Assembly (NCBI GenBank): GCA_964537285.1
Contig: CAZHZT010000040.1
Location: forward strand, 1 to 39,948
Direction: 5' to 3'
Source of the DNA: CAZHZT01 sp964537285
GTDB lineage: Bacteria; Bacteroidota; Bacteroidia; Chitinophagales; Saprospiraceae
DNA length: 39,948 nt
In this document: piece by piece, positions 31,288 to 39,864 of the stretch
Numbering within the stretch: the first letter of the stretch is position 1
Layout: every line of letters starts with the position of its first letter
Notes under the pieces: model-generated
What the model was told of the DNA's origin: nothing
Seen by the model: the letters and a program-made list of their open reading frames with translations, nothing else
Databases searched by the model: none
Translations under genes and position numbers: made by a program

Positions 31288-34167
31288 CTATCCCTTCCAT
31301 TTTTTCCACAATCCTAGTAAAAAGAAAATTAGAATAGCGCTTACAAAGACCTTTAAAACGAATGGCCAATAACTGGTTTGGGAAAAAATGATCTTGTTAT
31401 TGCCCATTGGAACAGATGCCGCCCAATAAACCGGATGAGCTAAATAATCCATAGAACATTTATCAATCTGGTCAACCTTCGCCTTGTGCAGAGCCTCTTC
31501 AGAAGTACTTCCTGTTTGCAGGTAATTATAAAAGTCAACCGAAATTTCTTTAGTTGACCGGTCATTGACTTGCCATAGGGTAGTGACTACGCTTCTGGCT
31601 CCTGCATACAAAAAGCTTCTCGCAAGGCTGATTATGCCCTCTCCAAGTTGCAGATTTCCCACACCTGTTTCGCAGGCACTTAAAACGACCAGTTCAGCCT
31701 TGAGGGGTATATTGTATAAGCTTTTTACAAATAAAGAATCGTACCCCTGCTCATGGGCAAATACGATAAAAGAAAAGTCTCCTTCTTCTGTATTCGCTTG
31801 GGCATGAGTAGCCAAGTGGATAATTTGATACGCTGGTGCCAGTGCCTTGAAGGTATTAATTGTAGCGTCTTCATCAAAAATGCATTTTCCCTTTAGCATC
31901 TCATTAACCATGATGAGGCTTTCTTTGGTGTAGTTGGTTGAAGGCCAACCCTGGCGGCCATCAAAGTTTGGGGCCATACCAAAAAAGAAGGAAGAAGCCT
32001 TTTCGTCAACTGGATTATGTAGCTCCCAGAGCAGGTTAGCTGAATAATTATAAGAAAGCTGTTTTTGGTGAATCCAGAATGGATAATTTTTAAAACGGCA
32101 CATCTGATTGGGGGCTTCGTACAAAAGAGCATCAAAAGGTAAATAACCTAGAATTCCGCTAGGAATAATGATCAACCTTTTAGGAAGTTGGCCTAATGGA
32201 GTAATCAATTGTTGATACAACGATCTTCCCAGGCGGGTATAGCTTTGGCATAATGGCCCTGCGGATTCATTTTTTTCAAACTGAAACCGTTCGATTTGCT
32301 GTCTGAAAGAATCTACCTGGGCTTCTAATGAAGAAGTTTTAGGACTGGAAATTACCTTTATTTCTCCTTTGGAAGGAATCACAAAGGCGAAAAGGTTGCG
32401 ATTACCCACGAAATACTCAATAATGGCTTGGTCTGGATCAATAATTCTTTTTTGTAATTCTTTTATGTCAACGAGCTGAAAGCCACTTTTTATGGCTAAA
32501 AAGTTCGGGTCCAGTGATTTAAAATAATTATTAAGTTCATTTAAGCTCCTTTTGAGGTTTAGAATTTGCTCGTTTATAGAATCCCTTTTTACTTGTAAAG
32601 TACTATTGGGTTGATTTTTTAGCCGGAACAGTCCTTCTTCCAATACGGAGATATGAGCGTTGATCATACGTTCCTTTTGGATCAGGCTATCCGGGATGTT
32701 TTTAGAGTTGCTGACTTTGGATTCGAGAAGCGCTTCTAATAGCAAGATGCTTTTGCTTTTTTCAGCAAAAAAGAAAGCTTGTTCTTTATCCTCGGGAGCA
32801 TTGGTTAATTGATAAAGGTTTAAAGCGGCTTCAATGGCTGCTTCGCTTCGAATTCTGGAAAGTTCAAGGCTAAATAACTTGGAAGATTCAAAGTATTGTG
32901 TTTGTCGTAAGAGGCGCTCTACTTCAAAGACCAAGTCATGGCATTTAACTGCCCGCGGAAGGCTCAAAACCTCATCTTGCTGTTGGGAAATCAAGGTATA
33001 TACTTCAGCTTTGCCGGTAAGGGCCTCAATGATAGTTGTTTCGGTGTAAAACAAGTCAGGAGAAGGGAAGTCGTGGATGTTTTTAGGTTGAAAGCGATAT
33101 AGAACCGTTTTGAGGGCATTTTGATATGCCTCAAGTGATTTTGTTAGCTGGTTTTCAGCAGAAAAGACCTTAGCATATTCGATGTACCATTTAGCGGTTT
33201 CCCTTGGCGGGCCACTTGTTGTATCAAATATGATTTTAGCCTTGTTCAAGGCTTCTTTGGCTTGTTCAAAGCGTTCTTGAACGCAAAGGATCCGGCTTTT
33301 CTGGATGTAAGTATTGGCAAGCCAGCGGGGAGCTCTGGAATCGCTTTTAATTTGCTGGAAATGATCGATGGCGGAATTTGCATAGAAGAGGGCGCTGTCT
33401 AATTTTCCCTGTGCGAATAGAGGGAGAGGGAGATTACTTTCAATGAGCGCGCGTTGAGTTAGCGGAATATTTTCGATGCGAAGCCCCTTTTTGAAGTATT
33501 TTTTAGCTTTTTCATAGTTCTTGTTGTTGTAGTGGTACATAATGCCTAAGTCGCTGAAAACTTCAGCCGCGAAGCTTGAGTTTTGGTCACCGATAATGGA
33601 TATGATGCGTTGAAAGATAAGTTCAGCGGCACGATGTTCGTCAAAACGTGTAAATATATTGGCCAGGTCATGGAGCACATATTCTGCAATTAGTTCAGGA
33701 TCTTCTTCTGCTTTTTCTTCCAGGGTGTAAGCTGCTTTTTCATACCAATCTGCAGCTTTTCTCCAACTGTCATCGCTATCAGATCTGGTTAGGGTGAAGG
33801 CAATTTGAGCATAAAGCCAGCCCAGGGTTCTCCATTCTGATTTTGTTGTTGGAAGCCGGGGAAGCATTTCTTCGGTAGCCTTTGAAAACATGTTTAAAGC
33901 AGCCGAAAAGTCCTTCTGATTGTTTCTGTAAAAAACACCTAGTTGCCTATGTGCCAGAATCCACCCTTTAAGATTGTTGGCTTTTTCAAAAAGTTTAAGC
34001 CCTTTATTAAAATAAATAAATGAAGAATCCTCTTGTTGCCTTTCTAGTAATTCTAAAGCAAAATGAATGGAAGAATCTCCTGGCAGCGAGTCGAGAGGCA
34101 GGCTTCTTTGAGCGAAAAGAGATGATGTAAAGTAAATAAGGATAAGTGAAGGTAGTAGTATTTTCAT
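31288..34167 (-). CDS. Periplasmic TPR-CHAT protease-like protein with C-terminal membrane anchor
   Basis: The 959-residue protein has a signal peptide (MKILLPSLILIYFTSSLFAQ), TPR repeats to about residue 450, a long helical linker, and a C-terminal CHAT domain (about 640-925), a caspase-related fold. The catalytic pair is visible: His788 in IIHLATHAQANTEEGDF and Cys832 in VVLSACETGVGNLQLGEGI. A membrane helix near the C-terminus (about 935-953, VLKVFVSAILIFFLLGLW) is followed by KKWKG, so the body should be in the periplasm, anchored to the inner membrane. It is convergent with the sigma/anti-sigma pair; TPR-CHAT proteases that act on sigma regulators are known from type III-E CRISPR (Csx29), but there they are cytoplasmic and RNA-guided. 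Confidence 0.9.
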   Translation of the reverse strand: MKILLPSLILIYFTSSLFAQRSLPLDSLPGDSSIHFALELLERQQEDSSFIYFNKGLKLFEKANNLKGWILAHRQLGVFYRNNQKDFSAALNMFSKATEEMLPRLPTTKSEWRTLGWLYAQIAFTLTRSDSDDSWRKAADWYEKAAYTLEEKAEEDPELIAEYVLHDLANIFTRFDEHRAAELIFQRIISIIGDQNSSFAAEVFSDLGIMYHYNNKNYEKAKKYFKKGLRIENIPLTQRALIESNLPLPLFAQGKLDSALFYANSAIDHFQQIKSDSRAPRWLANTYIQKSRILCVQERFEQAKEALNKAKIIFDTTSGPPRETAKWYIEYAKVFSAENQLTKSLEAYQNALKTVLYRFQPKNIHDFPSPDLFYTETTIIEALTGKAEVYTLISQQQDEVLSLPRAVKCHDLVFEVERLLRQTQYFESSKLFSLELSRIRSEAAIEAALNLYQLTNAPEDKEQAFFFAEKSKSILLLEALLESKVSNSKNIPDSLIQKERMINAHISVLEEGLFRLKNQPNSTLQVKRDSINEQILNLKRSLNELNNYFKSLDPNFLAIKSGFQLVDIKELQKRIIDPDQAIIEYFVGNRNLFAFVIPSKGEIKVISSPKTSSLEAQVDSFRQQIERFQFEKNESAGPLCQSYTRLGRSLYQQLITPLGQLPKRLIIIPSGILGYLPFDALLYEAPNQMCRFKNYPFWIHQKQLSYNYSANLLWELHNPVDEKASSFFFGMAPNFDGRQGWPSTNYTKESLIMVNEMLKGKCIFDEDATINTFKALAPAYQIIHLATHAQANTEEGDFSFIVFAHEQGYDSLFVKSLYNIPLKAELVVLSACETGVGNLQLGEGIISLARSFLYAGARSVVTTLWQVNDRSTKEISVDFYNYLQTGSTSEEALHKAKVDQIDKCSMDYLAHPVYWAASVPMGNNKIIFSQTSYWPFVLKVFVSAILIFFLLGLWKKWKG

Positions 34168-34180
34168 ATTTGGCTATTGT

Positions 34181-34482
34181 TATCAGATCGCAAGTGATTT
34201 GAACTGAATTAACAGCGATACATTCTTTCGGCCTCCCTCAAAAGAATGTATCGTTGCTAATTTAGTTAAGGGATCAGGAAAATAATACCCTACCCATTTT
34301 ACTTGTCCTTTTTTCCTCAGGCTGTGTTGGAAAGCCTCGCCGTACCTTTGGGTCCCGAAGGCATTCGGGACAAGTTATGCCTACGTTTTCCGCCTAGCCT
34401 GAGAAAAAAATTACTTCGCAAAATTTGGGTAGCTTATTAATTGCCTAATCCCTAAAGAACTAAAATAATATGCGATCTGATA
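34181..34482. repeat. Large 302-bp nested fold-back
   Basis: Outer arms TATCAGATCGCA (34181-34192) and TGCGATCTGATA (34471-34482) are perfect. Further in, AGGGATCAGG...CTACCCA pairs with TGGGTAGC...CTAATCCCT. A side hairpin (34207-34253) closes with AGCGATACATTCTTT and its near-complement and encloses CGGCCTCCCTC from the three-hairpin family. The tip at about 34340-34390 (GCATTCGGGACAAGTTATGC) is the reverse complement of the tip at 20409-20460. It fills nearly all of the 324-bp gap 34168-34491, which holds no gene. Confidence 0.8.
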
Positions 34483-34491
34483 TTACTTTGA

Positions 34492-36231
34492 TTACGACTT
34501 TTTAAGAAAGCGCAATACAATTAATATTAGAATAATCAATATGAGGACAAAAATGAGGAGACAAATGAGCATATTGTCAAAACAGAAAGAAGGCCATTTG
34601 AAGTCTTCTTCAGGTTTAGGACATTCCTGGCATTCCAGTATTTCAGAAGCGGCTTCTGAAGAATTTGATATGGTATAAATATCGGCATTGCCGGTACAAA
34701 CTTCTTCGGCAGCGTTATTATCAAAGGTGATGCATGCTTCAAGCGGTGGGATATCAGCAACATCAATAGCTGTTTCGGTGATCAGGGTGAATACTAATTC
34801 TGCATAAGTCAGAGGATGCCCAATTCCAAAATCTGCTTCCGGAAACAGGGCGTAATTATTGAGCTCGAACTCAAGTGATCCGCCGAAACCGGGATCTCTC
34901 AGTACGAAATTTGTATCGGCCATTTCAGGACGGTAGATGAGAGAATCAAACGCGATATTGGAAGGGAGGTCAAGCCTAACCAATATTTTTGTGGTGTTGG
35001 TACCCCCTTCATTAGAAAATTTGACCCTGGTCAATAATTTTTTTCTATTATCCTGAGGCTTTGGGCAATCACAGGCTTCAACTCTTATCGAATTAGGGTC
35101 GTGAGAAGCGACGATTTCAGCGGTAATTTCTTCGATGGCCAAGGTCTGGAAGGTTGTTCCTTGCGAACCGATTGGAGAATCTTGGAGCCTGTTGATGAGC
35201 GAACTTGTATTATTTAGTTCTATCAACTGCTCTTCTTTATCATTAAATGAAATATCATTTGGACTAACTTCAAAATCGTTGTTAAAGGATTGTTCAAGAA
35301 GTACTGCAAGGAACCTGACCCGGCCTTGTTGATCTCCTGCAATAGCATCCCACATGATGGAGTCAGCGACCAATTCTATAAAGATGTGTTTTTCCTGATT
35401 TGGACCTAATTCAGGAATCGAATAAGAAAGCATTTCCTGGAAACCTTCCAATGGAACAGGAGAAAGAATTAGGCTACTGTCAAAAGTAGCCAGCTGGTTG
35501 TAAATTAAATTGCGGTTGAAATTGAATTCTCCGAATTGGGGAGGCGATGGTGCTCTGGTGCCTCTGGTGCGAGCCCCGGAATCAGGTATGGTTTCTGTGT
35601 CATCGAGAATAGACGTAGTATCAATACGGCTATCATAGAATAGGTGAAGCGTTGCGTTTATGGTTGCATCGTATTTGTTTTTGTACGACAACACCAGGGC
35701 GAAGGTGTCTTGAGGGCGTATGCCTCTTGAGCTAAACTGTAAATTCAGTGAAGCAGTATCCGGAATCCACTCTTTAAAAGGCGTTTTTACAGCAGAAGCA
35801 TTGCTAATTGGTATCCGGTCGGTAACAGTGCCGGAAACAGCTCTTAAAGGAGGTTCTTTACCACCACCATAGTTGCCGGAAAAGTAAGCGGTCACTTCCG
35901 GGTTTAAGGGAGAAGTTGTTAAGTCAGAATCAGAATAGAGATACTTGATCGTATCCACTTTTTCTACACCGGTAACAAAGTTTCCGTCACCTAGCACCCA
36001 AAGGTAGCTGTAGAAAGGTGCTGGCAGATTTTGTATGGGTTGTAAAGGATTAAGGTTATGGATTTCGAAAACAGTCGTATCTCCCAGAGCTGCACTAGAG
36101 CGGGAGAGGGTGATGTTTTGTGCGAATGTTGGTTGAAAACCAGTAGCGGTAATTACAATAAAGGTAAAGAGCAAACTCCGGGATAAGCAGGAGCTTAGCT
36201 TCGTAATGGTTTGTCGAAGATGGCTTTTCAT
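34492..36231 (-). CDS. Secreted/surface beta-sandwich protein with C-terminal membrane anchor
   Basis: The 579-residue protein has a signal peptide (about 1-37, ending TFAQ), then a PKD-like segment (WVLGDGNFVTGVEKVDTIKY, about 72-91). Several beta-sandwich regions follow, resembling the DUF11/conserved-repeat type (LLTRVKFSNEGGTNTTKILV). Two cysteine clusters are notable: ACDCPKPQ (about 388-395) and ECQECPKPEEDFKWPSFCF just before the C-terminal membrane helix (about 553-574, MLICLLIFVLILIILILIVL) and the basic end RFLKKS. It therefore has the same topology as the CHAT protein encoded downstream on the same strand. Its function is unknown; an envelope scaffold or sensor is possible. Confidence 0.68.
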   Translation of the reverse strand: MKSHLRQTITKLSSCLSRSLLFTFIVITATGFQPTFAQNITLSRSSAALGDTTVFEIHNLNPLQPIQNLPAPFYSYLWVLGDGNFVTGVEKVDTIKYLYSDSDLTTSPLNPEVTAYFSGNYGGGKEPPLRAVSGTVTDRIPISNASAVKTPFKEWIPDTASLNLQFSSRGIRPQDTFALVLSYKNKYDATINATLHLFYDSRIDTTSILDDTETIPDSGARTRGTRAPSPPQFGEFNFNRNLIYNQLATFDSSLILSPVPLEGFQEMLSYSIPELGPNQEKHIFIELVADSIMWDAIAGDQQGRVRFLAVLLEQSFNNDFEVSPNDISFNDKEEQLIELNNTSSLINRLQDSPIGSQGTTFQTLAIEEITAEIVASHDPNSIRVEACDCPKPQDNRKKLLTRVKFSNEGGTNTTKILVRLDLPSNIAFDSLIYRPEMADTNFVLRDPGFGGSLEFELNNYALFPEADFGIGHPLTYAELVFTLITETAIDVADIPPLEACITFDNNAAEEVCTGNADIYTISNSSEAASEILECQECPKPEEDFKWPSFCFDNMLICLLIFVLILIILILIVLRFLKKS

Positions 36232-36316
36232 ACTCGTTTTGTTTTATGGTAAATATGAGGTTAAAACAGTTATTAAATCCGATAAATTATGTTTATTACA
36301 TAATTAATTTAATATA

Positions 36317-36398
36317 ATATAAATAAAAAGACATCATAAACATGAGTCATCCCGAATTTTCGGGATGACTCATGTTTATGATGTCTTTTTATTTATAT
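36317..36398. terminator. 82-bp palindrome overlapping the end of the FG-GAP gene
   Basis: Arms 36317-36356 and 36359-36398 (40 bases each) are perfect complements with a TT loop and the shared ATCCCGAATTTTCGGGAT tip. The right arm contains the last codons and the stop codon (36376-36378) of the minus-strand FG-GAP gene. The left arm is therefore a mirrored copy of coding DNA. The arm includes an A/T run (GACATCATAAACATGAG inside AAAAAG), giving terminator-like ends. Confidence 0.8.
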
Positions 36399-39300
36399 AC
36401 ACTTGTAATTCTTGATTATTATTAGCAACCAGAATTAGCTGGAAGCCTGGTACAGCTGTATTGATTAAAGCAAGGTCTTTAACATTTAATGGTGCATAAA
36501 AACCACTTTGGGTAATCGGGGTAGGTTCAAATCTACCATCGCCGTAACCTAGCAATAACAGACCACTTCCGGCATCATATCTCGGCGTTTCTACTTCTGT
36601 ATTGTACGTATTCCCTGCAATCAGGAGGTCCGGGATCTTATCTGCATTGAAATCATAAACTACTATGTCATTTATCGGAGAAATTTGAGCTAAGTTCGGC
36701 AGTGGCATTGTTTTAAATGCTTTAGCTCCCTCGTTTATTAATACCATAGAGGCGAAAGTCGTTACGTCCAATTCCAAGGAAGATTTTAAATTTTCTTCTC
36801 CCAGGATTTCTGAAAGGTCAGCATTGGCAAAGCCATCGTAGGTGGGGAATTTGTCTTTGATGAAAGGCATTTGCTCAGAAGAGCACTCTCTACCACGTGA
36901 AGGCACATAGCGACCTTTATATTTTTTACTAAGCACGATGTCATTAGAGCCATTTTGATCAAAATCACTTGCGTATACTTTAAAGCGCTTTTCCGGGCTG
37001 GTGGAGAATTTGGTGTTGAGGCCAACATTACCTACGACAAGGTCCTGATCGCCATCACCATCTACGTCAGTTTCTTTAATGCTGTACCACCAACCTTTTA
37101 ATTCATCGGTGCCATACAACTGAGATTGGTTTGTGAATTGTCCATTTTCATTAATAAAAATGGAAATAGGCATCCATTCACCTACAACAATAAGGTCCAT
37201 AGCTCCATCCTGATTGATATCGGTCCATAATTGATCCTTTACCATACCTACAGAAGCGAGTTCCGGGGCAACATTTTCTGTAACATCTTTAAAGGAGCCC
37301 CCTTGATTTTGCAAAAGGAAACTACGGCTAGGGTAGGGGTATCTACCCGGAACCGCGGCTCCACCGATGAAGAGATCCAGGTCGTTATCGCCATCATAGT
37401 CGGCTGCTTTCACACGCATTCCACTAGAGTACATGGCAGGTAAGGCAGAAGGTTTAAAGGTAAATTTGCCTTTACCATCATTGATGTAAAGACGATCCTG
37501 TAAGATGGGATCTTCGGGGGCAAATTCACCTCCGCCTCCGCTAACAACATAAAGGTCATTATCTCCATCGCCATCGGCGTCAAAAAATAAAGAGCCCATA
37601 TCTTCGGCCGCTTTATGGTTTTCCCACGGACCTGAAAGAGTGCTAAACTTGCCATTCTGCCCTTGTAGGAAAAGCTGCCCGGCCTGATTTGCTGCGCCTC
37701 CGACAAAGCAGTCCTCAAGGCCATCACTGTTAGCATCGCCGACACTGATGTTGGGGCCCAGAGTAGATTGGCGATGAGGCAGCAGCACCTCTTTTTCAAA
37801 GTCGTTGAAAGCATTTTCCTTATGCGCGAATTCCAGGCTTGTAGAAGTAGGATTGAGCATGGCGAAGGTAGTACCCTGATTTTGGCTGGCATTTAGTTTT
37901 GTCGGCCCATCAGGAGCATAAGCAACGGTAAGCAATTGATTAGCTTTGACATTTTCGAGTGTTTGCATGGTGCCGTCAGGCCATTCTATTTCGATTTTAT
38001 CGACTTTTTCAGCATAGCCGAGGCCAAAATGGAAAATTGGTTCTACAGCTCCCTGATAACCTTTAGTGGTGATTAGCTCTTGATATTGGGTTTCTTTACC
38101 GATATAGAGTTTAGCTTTAGCAAGAAGGGTTGGGCTTTTCTTATTTTTACCTACCAGTTTTATTTTAAGATGATTCCCTTCTTTTCGGTCAGCTGCATTA
38201 TTTTGGTAGACAAAAGCTTTAGCATCTGTGTTAGAAACGATGAGATCCAGGTCACCGTCATTGTCCAGATCCCCATAAACAGCGGCATGGGAGTAGGCCG
38301 GTTGTGCAAGGCCCCACTTTTCAGTAGAGTTGGAGAAAGTTAAATCGCCATTATTTTTATAAATAAGGTTATTCAGGTTTATTTCCGGCATTTGGGCATA
38401 AAGCTCCTCTTTCATAGAGTCAGGAACGGTACCGCCGTGGGCGTTGCGAACATTTTCCATCATGACTCTAAAATCGTTATTTCGGGCATTGTGACGGATT
38501 CCATTGGTAACGAAAAAATCCTTATAACCATCGAGGTCGAAATCCGCCAGGATAGCGGCCCAGCTCCATTCCGTTTTAGATAGGCCTGCAATATTGGCGA
38601 TGTTGCTGAAGGTGTTGTTCCCGTTGTTTAGCTGAAAAACATTGAACATGTATTGGGTTTGATAACCTAGTTCATCTACAAAATAGTAGAAAGCTTCTAC
38701 ATCCATAGAAGCCATGAGCGTTTTTCCACGATAATGATCGCTGGTGGCCATGTCAACTGCTGCGATTTCCGGGTAACCATCATTATTGATATCAGCGATA
38801 TCACAACCCATGGAGTAGAAAGGAACCTGGCGAGTCATTGTTTTAATCTGGTCAGTGAAGGTGCCGTCGCCATTGTTGATGTACATGAAGTCAGGCACGG
38901 AGTAATCATTGGCTACATAGATATCAGGCAGTCCGTCTTGGTTAATATCGCTTACACAGAGGCCTAATCCGAAGCCATAACGAAGCAATCCTGCTTCTTG
39001 GGTTACTTTAGTGAAGGTGTTCCCATCGTTGCGGTAAAGGTGTCCACTGGCTTCTTCCATTGCTCCCGGGCGCTGGAGGTCTTTAAAGACGGCGTCGTAG
39101 ATGATCCTGAAATATTTGGATTCATTCATCACGTAGCAATCCAGGTCTCCGTCCTGATCATAGTCGAAGAAAGCAGCTTGTGTACTGCGGTTGCCATCAT
39201 CGAGGCCAAAAACTTGTGCGCTTTCCGTAAAGGTAAGATCTTGATTATTTAAAAAAAGAAGGTTTCGGCGTCTTTCCTTGTCTTCTTCCGGTCCGGACTG

Positions 39301-39732
39301 ACAAACATAAATATCCAGCCAGCCATCGCCATTTACATCAGCCATGGTTACTCCGGCGCCCCAGTCATTATTTCCGAGGCCAGCCTTTTCGGAAATATCT
39401 TCGAAGGTCATATTACCTTTGTTAAGGTAAAGACGGTTATTCGTCATATTGCCAGAGAAAAATACGTCTGACAGGCCGTCGTTATTGATATCCCCTATGG
39501 CTACGCCTGATCCATTGTAAAAAGGTTCGTAAGAGAGGCTATTGTACTCGCTGTATACGTCTACTTTCAGGTTGTTAGCAAAGTCGATGCCTGTTCGTTC
39601 TGCTTCCAGTAAAGTAAACAGGGATCCATCAGCAGAAGGCATTTCTTTTTCTTGCTGGCAGCCAGGAAGAATAAAAAGGAAACATACCAGTAAATAGTAA
39701 GTAGTTTGGTAGATTAGTTGTGTGCTTTTCAT
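36376..39732 (-). CDS. Large FG-GAP/VCBS repeat lipoprotein with ASPIC/UnbV domain
   Basis: The 1118-residue protein begins with a lipoprotein signal (LLVCFLFILPGCQQ; lipid-modified Cys about residue 25). It contains at least 14 calcium-loop motifs of FG-GAP/VCBS type, such as DINNDGLSDVFFSG, DVNGDGWLDIYVC, DYDQDGDLDCYV, DLDNDGDLDLIVSN, DADGDGDNDLYVVSG and DVDGDGDQDLVVGN, implying two beta-propellers. An ASPIC/UnbV domain lies between them (about 530-605, VDKIEIEWPDGTMQTLENVK). Such proteins are common in Bacteroidota, often near SusCD or secretion systems, and act at the cell surface in adhesion or glycan binding; no SusCD genes are present here. The last residues (NKKTS) lie within the palindrome arm. 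Confidence 0.93.
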   Translation of the reverse strand: MKSTQLIYQTTYYLLVCFLFILPGCQQEKEMPSADGSLFTLLEAERTGIDFANNLKVDVYSEYNSLSYEPFYNGSGVAIGDINNDGLSDVFFSGNMTNNRLYLNKGNMTFEDISEKAGLGNNDWGAGVTMADVNGDGWLDIYVCQSGPEEDKERRRNLLFLNNQDLTFTESAQVFGLDDGNRSTQAAFFDYDQDGDLDCYVMNESKYFRIIYDAVFKDLQRPGAMEEASGHLYRNDGNTFTKVTQEAGLLRYGFGLGLCVSDINQDGLPDIYVANDYSVPDFMYINNGDGTFTDQIKTMTRQVPFYSMGCDIADINNDGYPEIAAVDMATSDHYRGKTLMASMDVEAFYYFVDELGYQTQYMFNVFQLNNGNNTFSNIANIAGLSKTEWSWAAILADFDLDGYKDFFVTNGIRHNARNNDFRVMMENVRNAHGGTVPDSMKEELYAQMPEINLNNLIYKNNGDLTFSNSTEKWGLAQPAYSHAAVYGDLDNDGDLDLIVSNTDAKAFVYQNNAADRKEGNHLKIKLVGKNKKSPTLLAKAKLYIGKETQYQELITTKGYQGAVEPIFHFGLGYAEKVDKIEIEWPDGTMQTLENVKANQLLTVAYAPDGPTKLNASQNQGTTFAMLNPTSTSLEFAHKENAFNDFEKEVLLPHRQSTLGPNISVGDANSDGLEDCFVGGAANQAGQLFLQGQNGKFSTLSGPWENHKAAEDMGSLFFDADGDGDNDLYVVSGGGGEFAPEDPILQDRLYINDGKGKFTFKPSALPAMYSSGMRVKAADYDGDNDLDLFIGGAAVPGRYPYPSRSFLLQNQGGSFKDVTENVAPELASVGMVKDQLWTDINQDGAMDLIVVGEWMPISIFINENGQFTNQSQLYGTDELKGWWYSIKETDVDGDGDQDLVVGNVGLNTKFSTSPEKRFKVYASDFDQNGSNDIVLSKKYKGRYVPSRGRECSSEQMPFIKDKFPTYDGFANADLSEILGEENLKSSLELDVTTFASMVLINEGAKAFKTMPLPNLAQISPINDIVVYDFNADKIPDLLIAGNTYNTEVETPRYDAGSGLLLLGYGDGRFEPTPITQSGFYAPLNVKDLALINTAVPGFQLILVANNNQELQVYINKKTS

Positions 39733-39754
39733 GGAATACTTTCTTCTTTTATTT

Positions 39755-39864
39755 CGTTCTTTGACAAATTGTGTGGAATTTCAAAATGATAACCCTTGAA
39801 TGCCCTTGTGGCTGAAAGGGTTATCATTTTGAAGTTCCATTTTTCACAATTTATGTCAAAAAAC
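39755..39864 (+). mobile_element. MITE-like fold-back element, complete
   Basis: Begins CGTTCTTTGACAAATTGTG and ends ATGTCAAAAAAC, with inner arms TTCAAAATGATAACCC and GGGTTATCATTTTGAA. The flanks CTTTTATTT and CTTTTTATTT suggest an approximate target duplication. It lies upstream of the FG-GAP lipoprotein start (39732). The remaining 84 bases to the window end are A+T-rich with no gene. Confidence 0.85.

Noticed and set aside
31288..34167. TPR-CHAT protein as Csx29 of a type III-E CRISPR system
   Set aside because: No gRAMP/Cas7-11, no array and no Csx30/Csx31 candidates. The protein has a signal peptide and membrane anchor, unlike cytoplasmic Csx29; only the general protease/sigma theme is shared.
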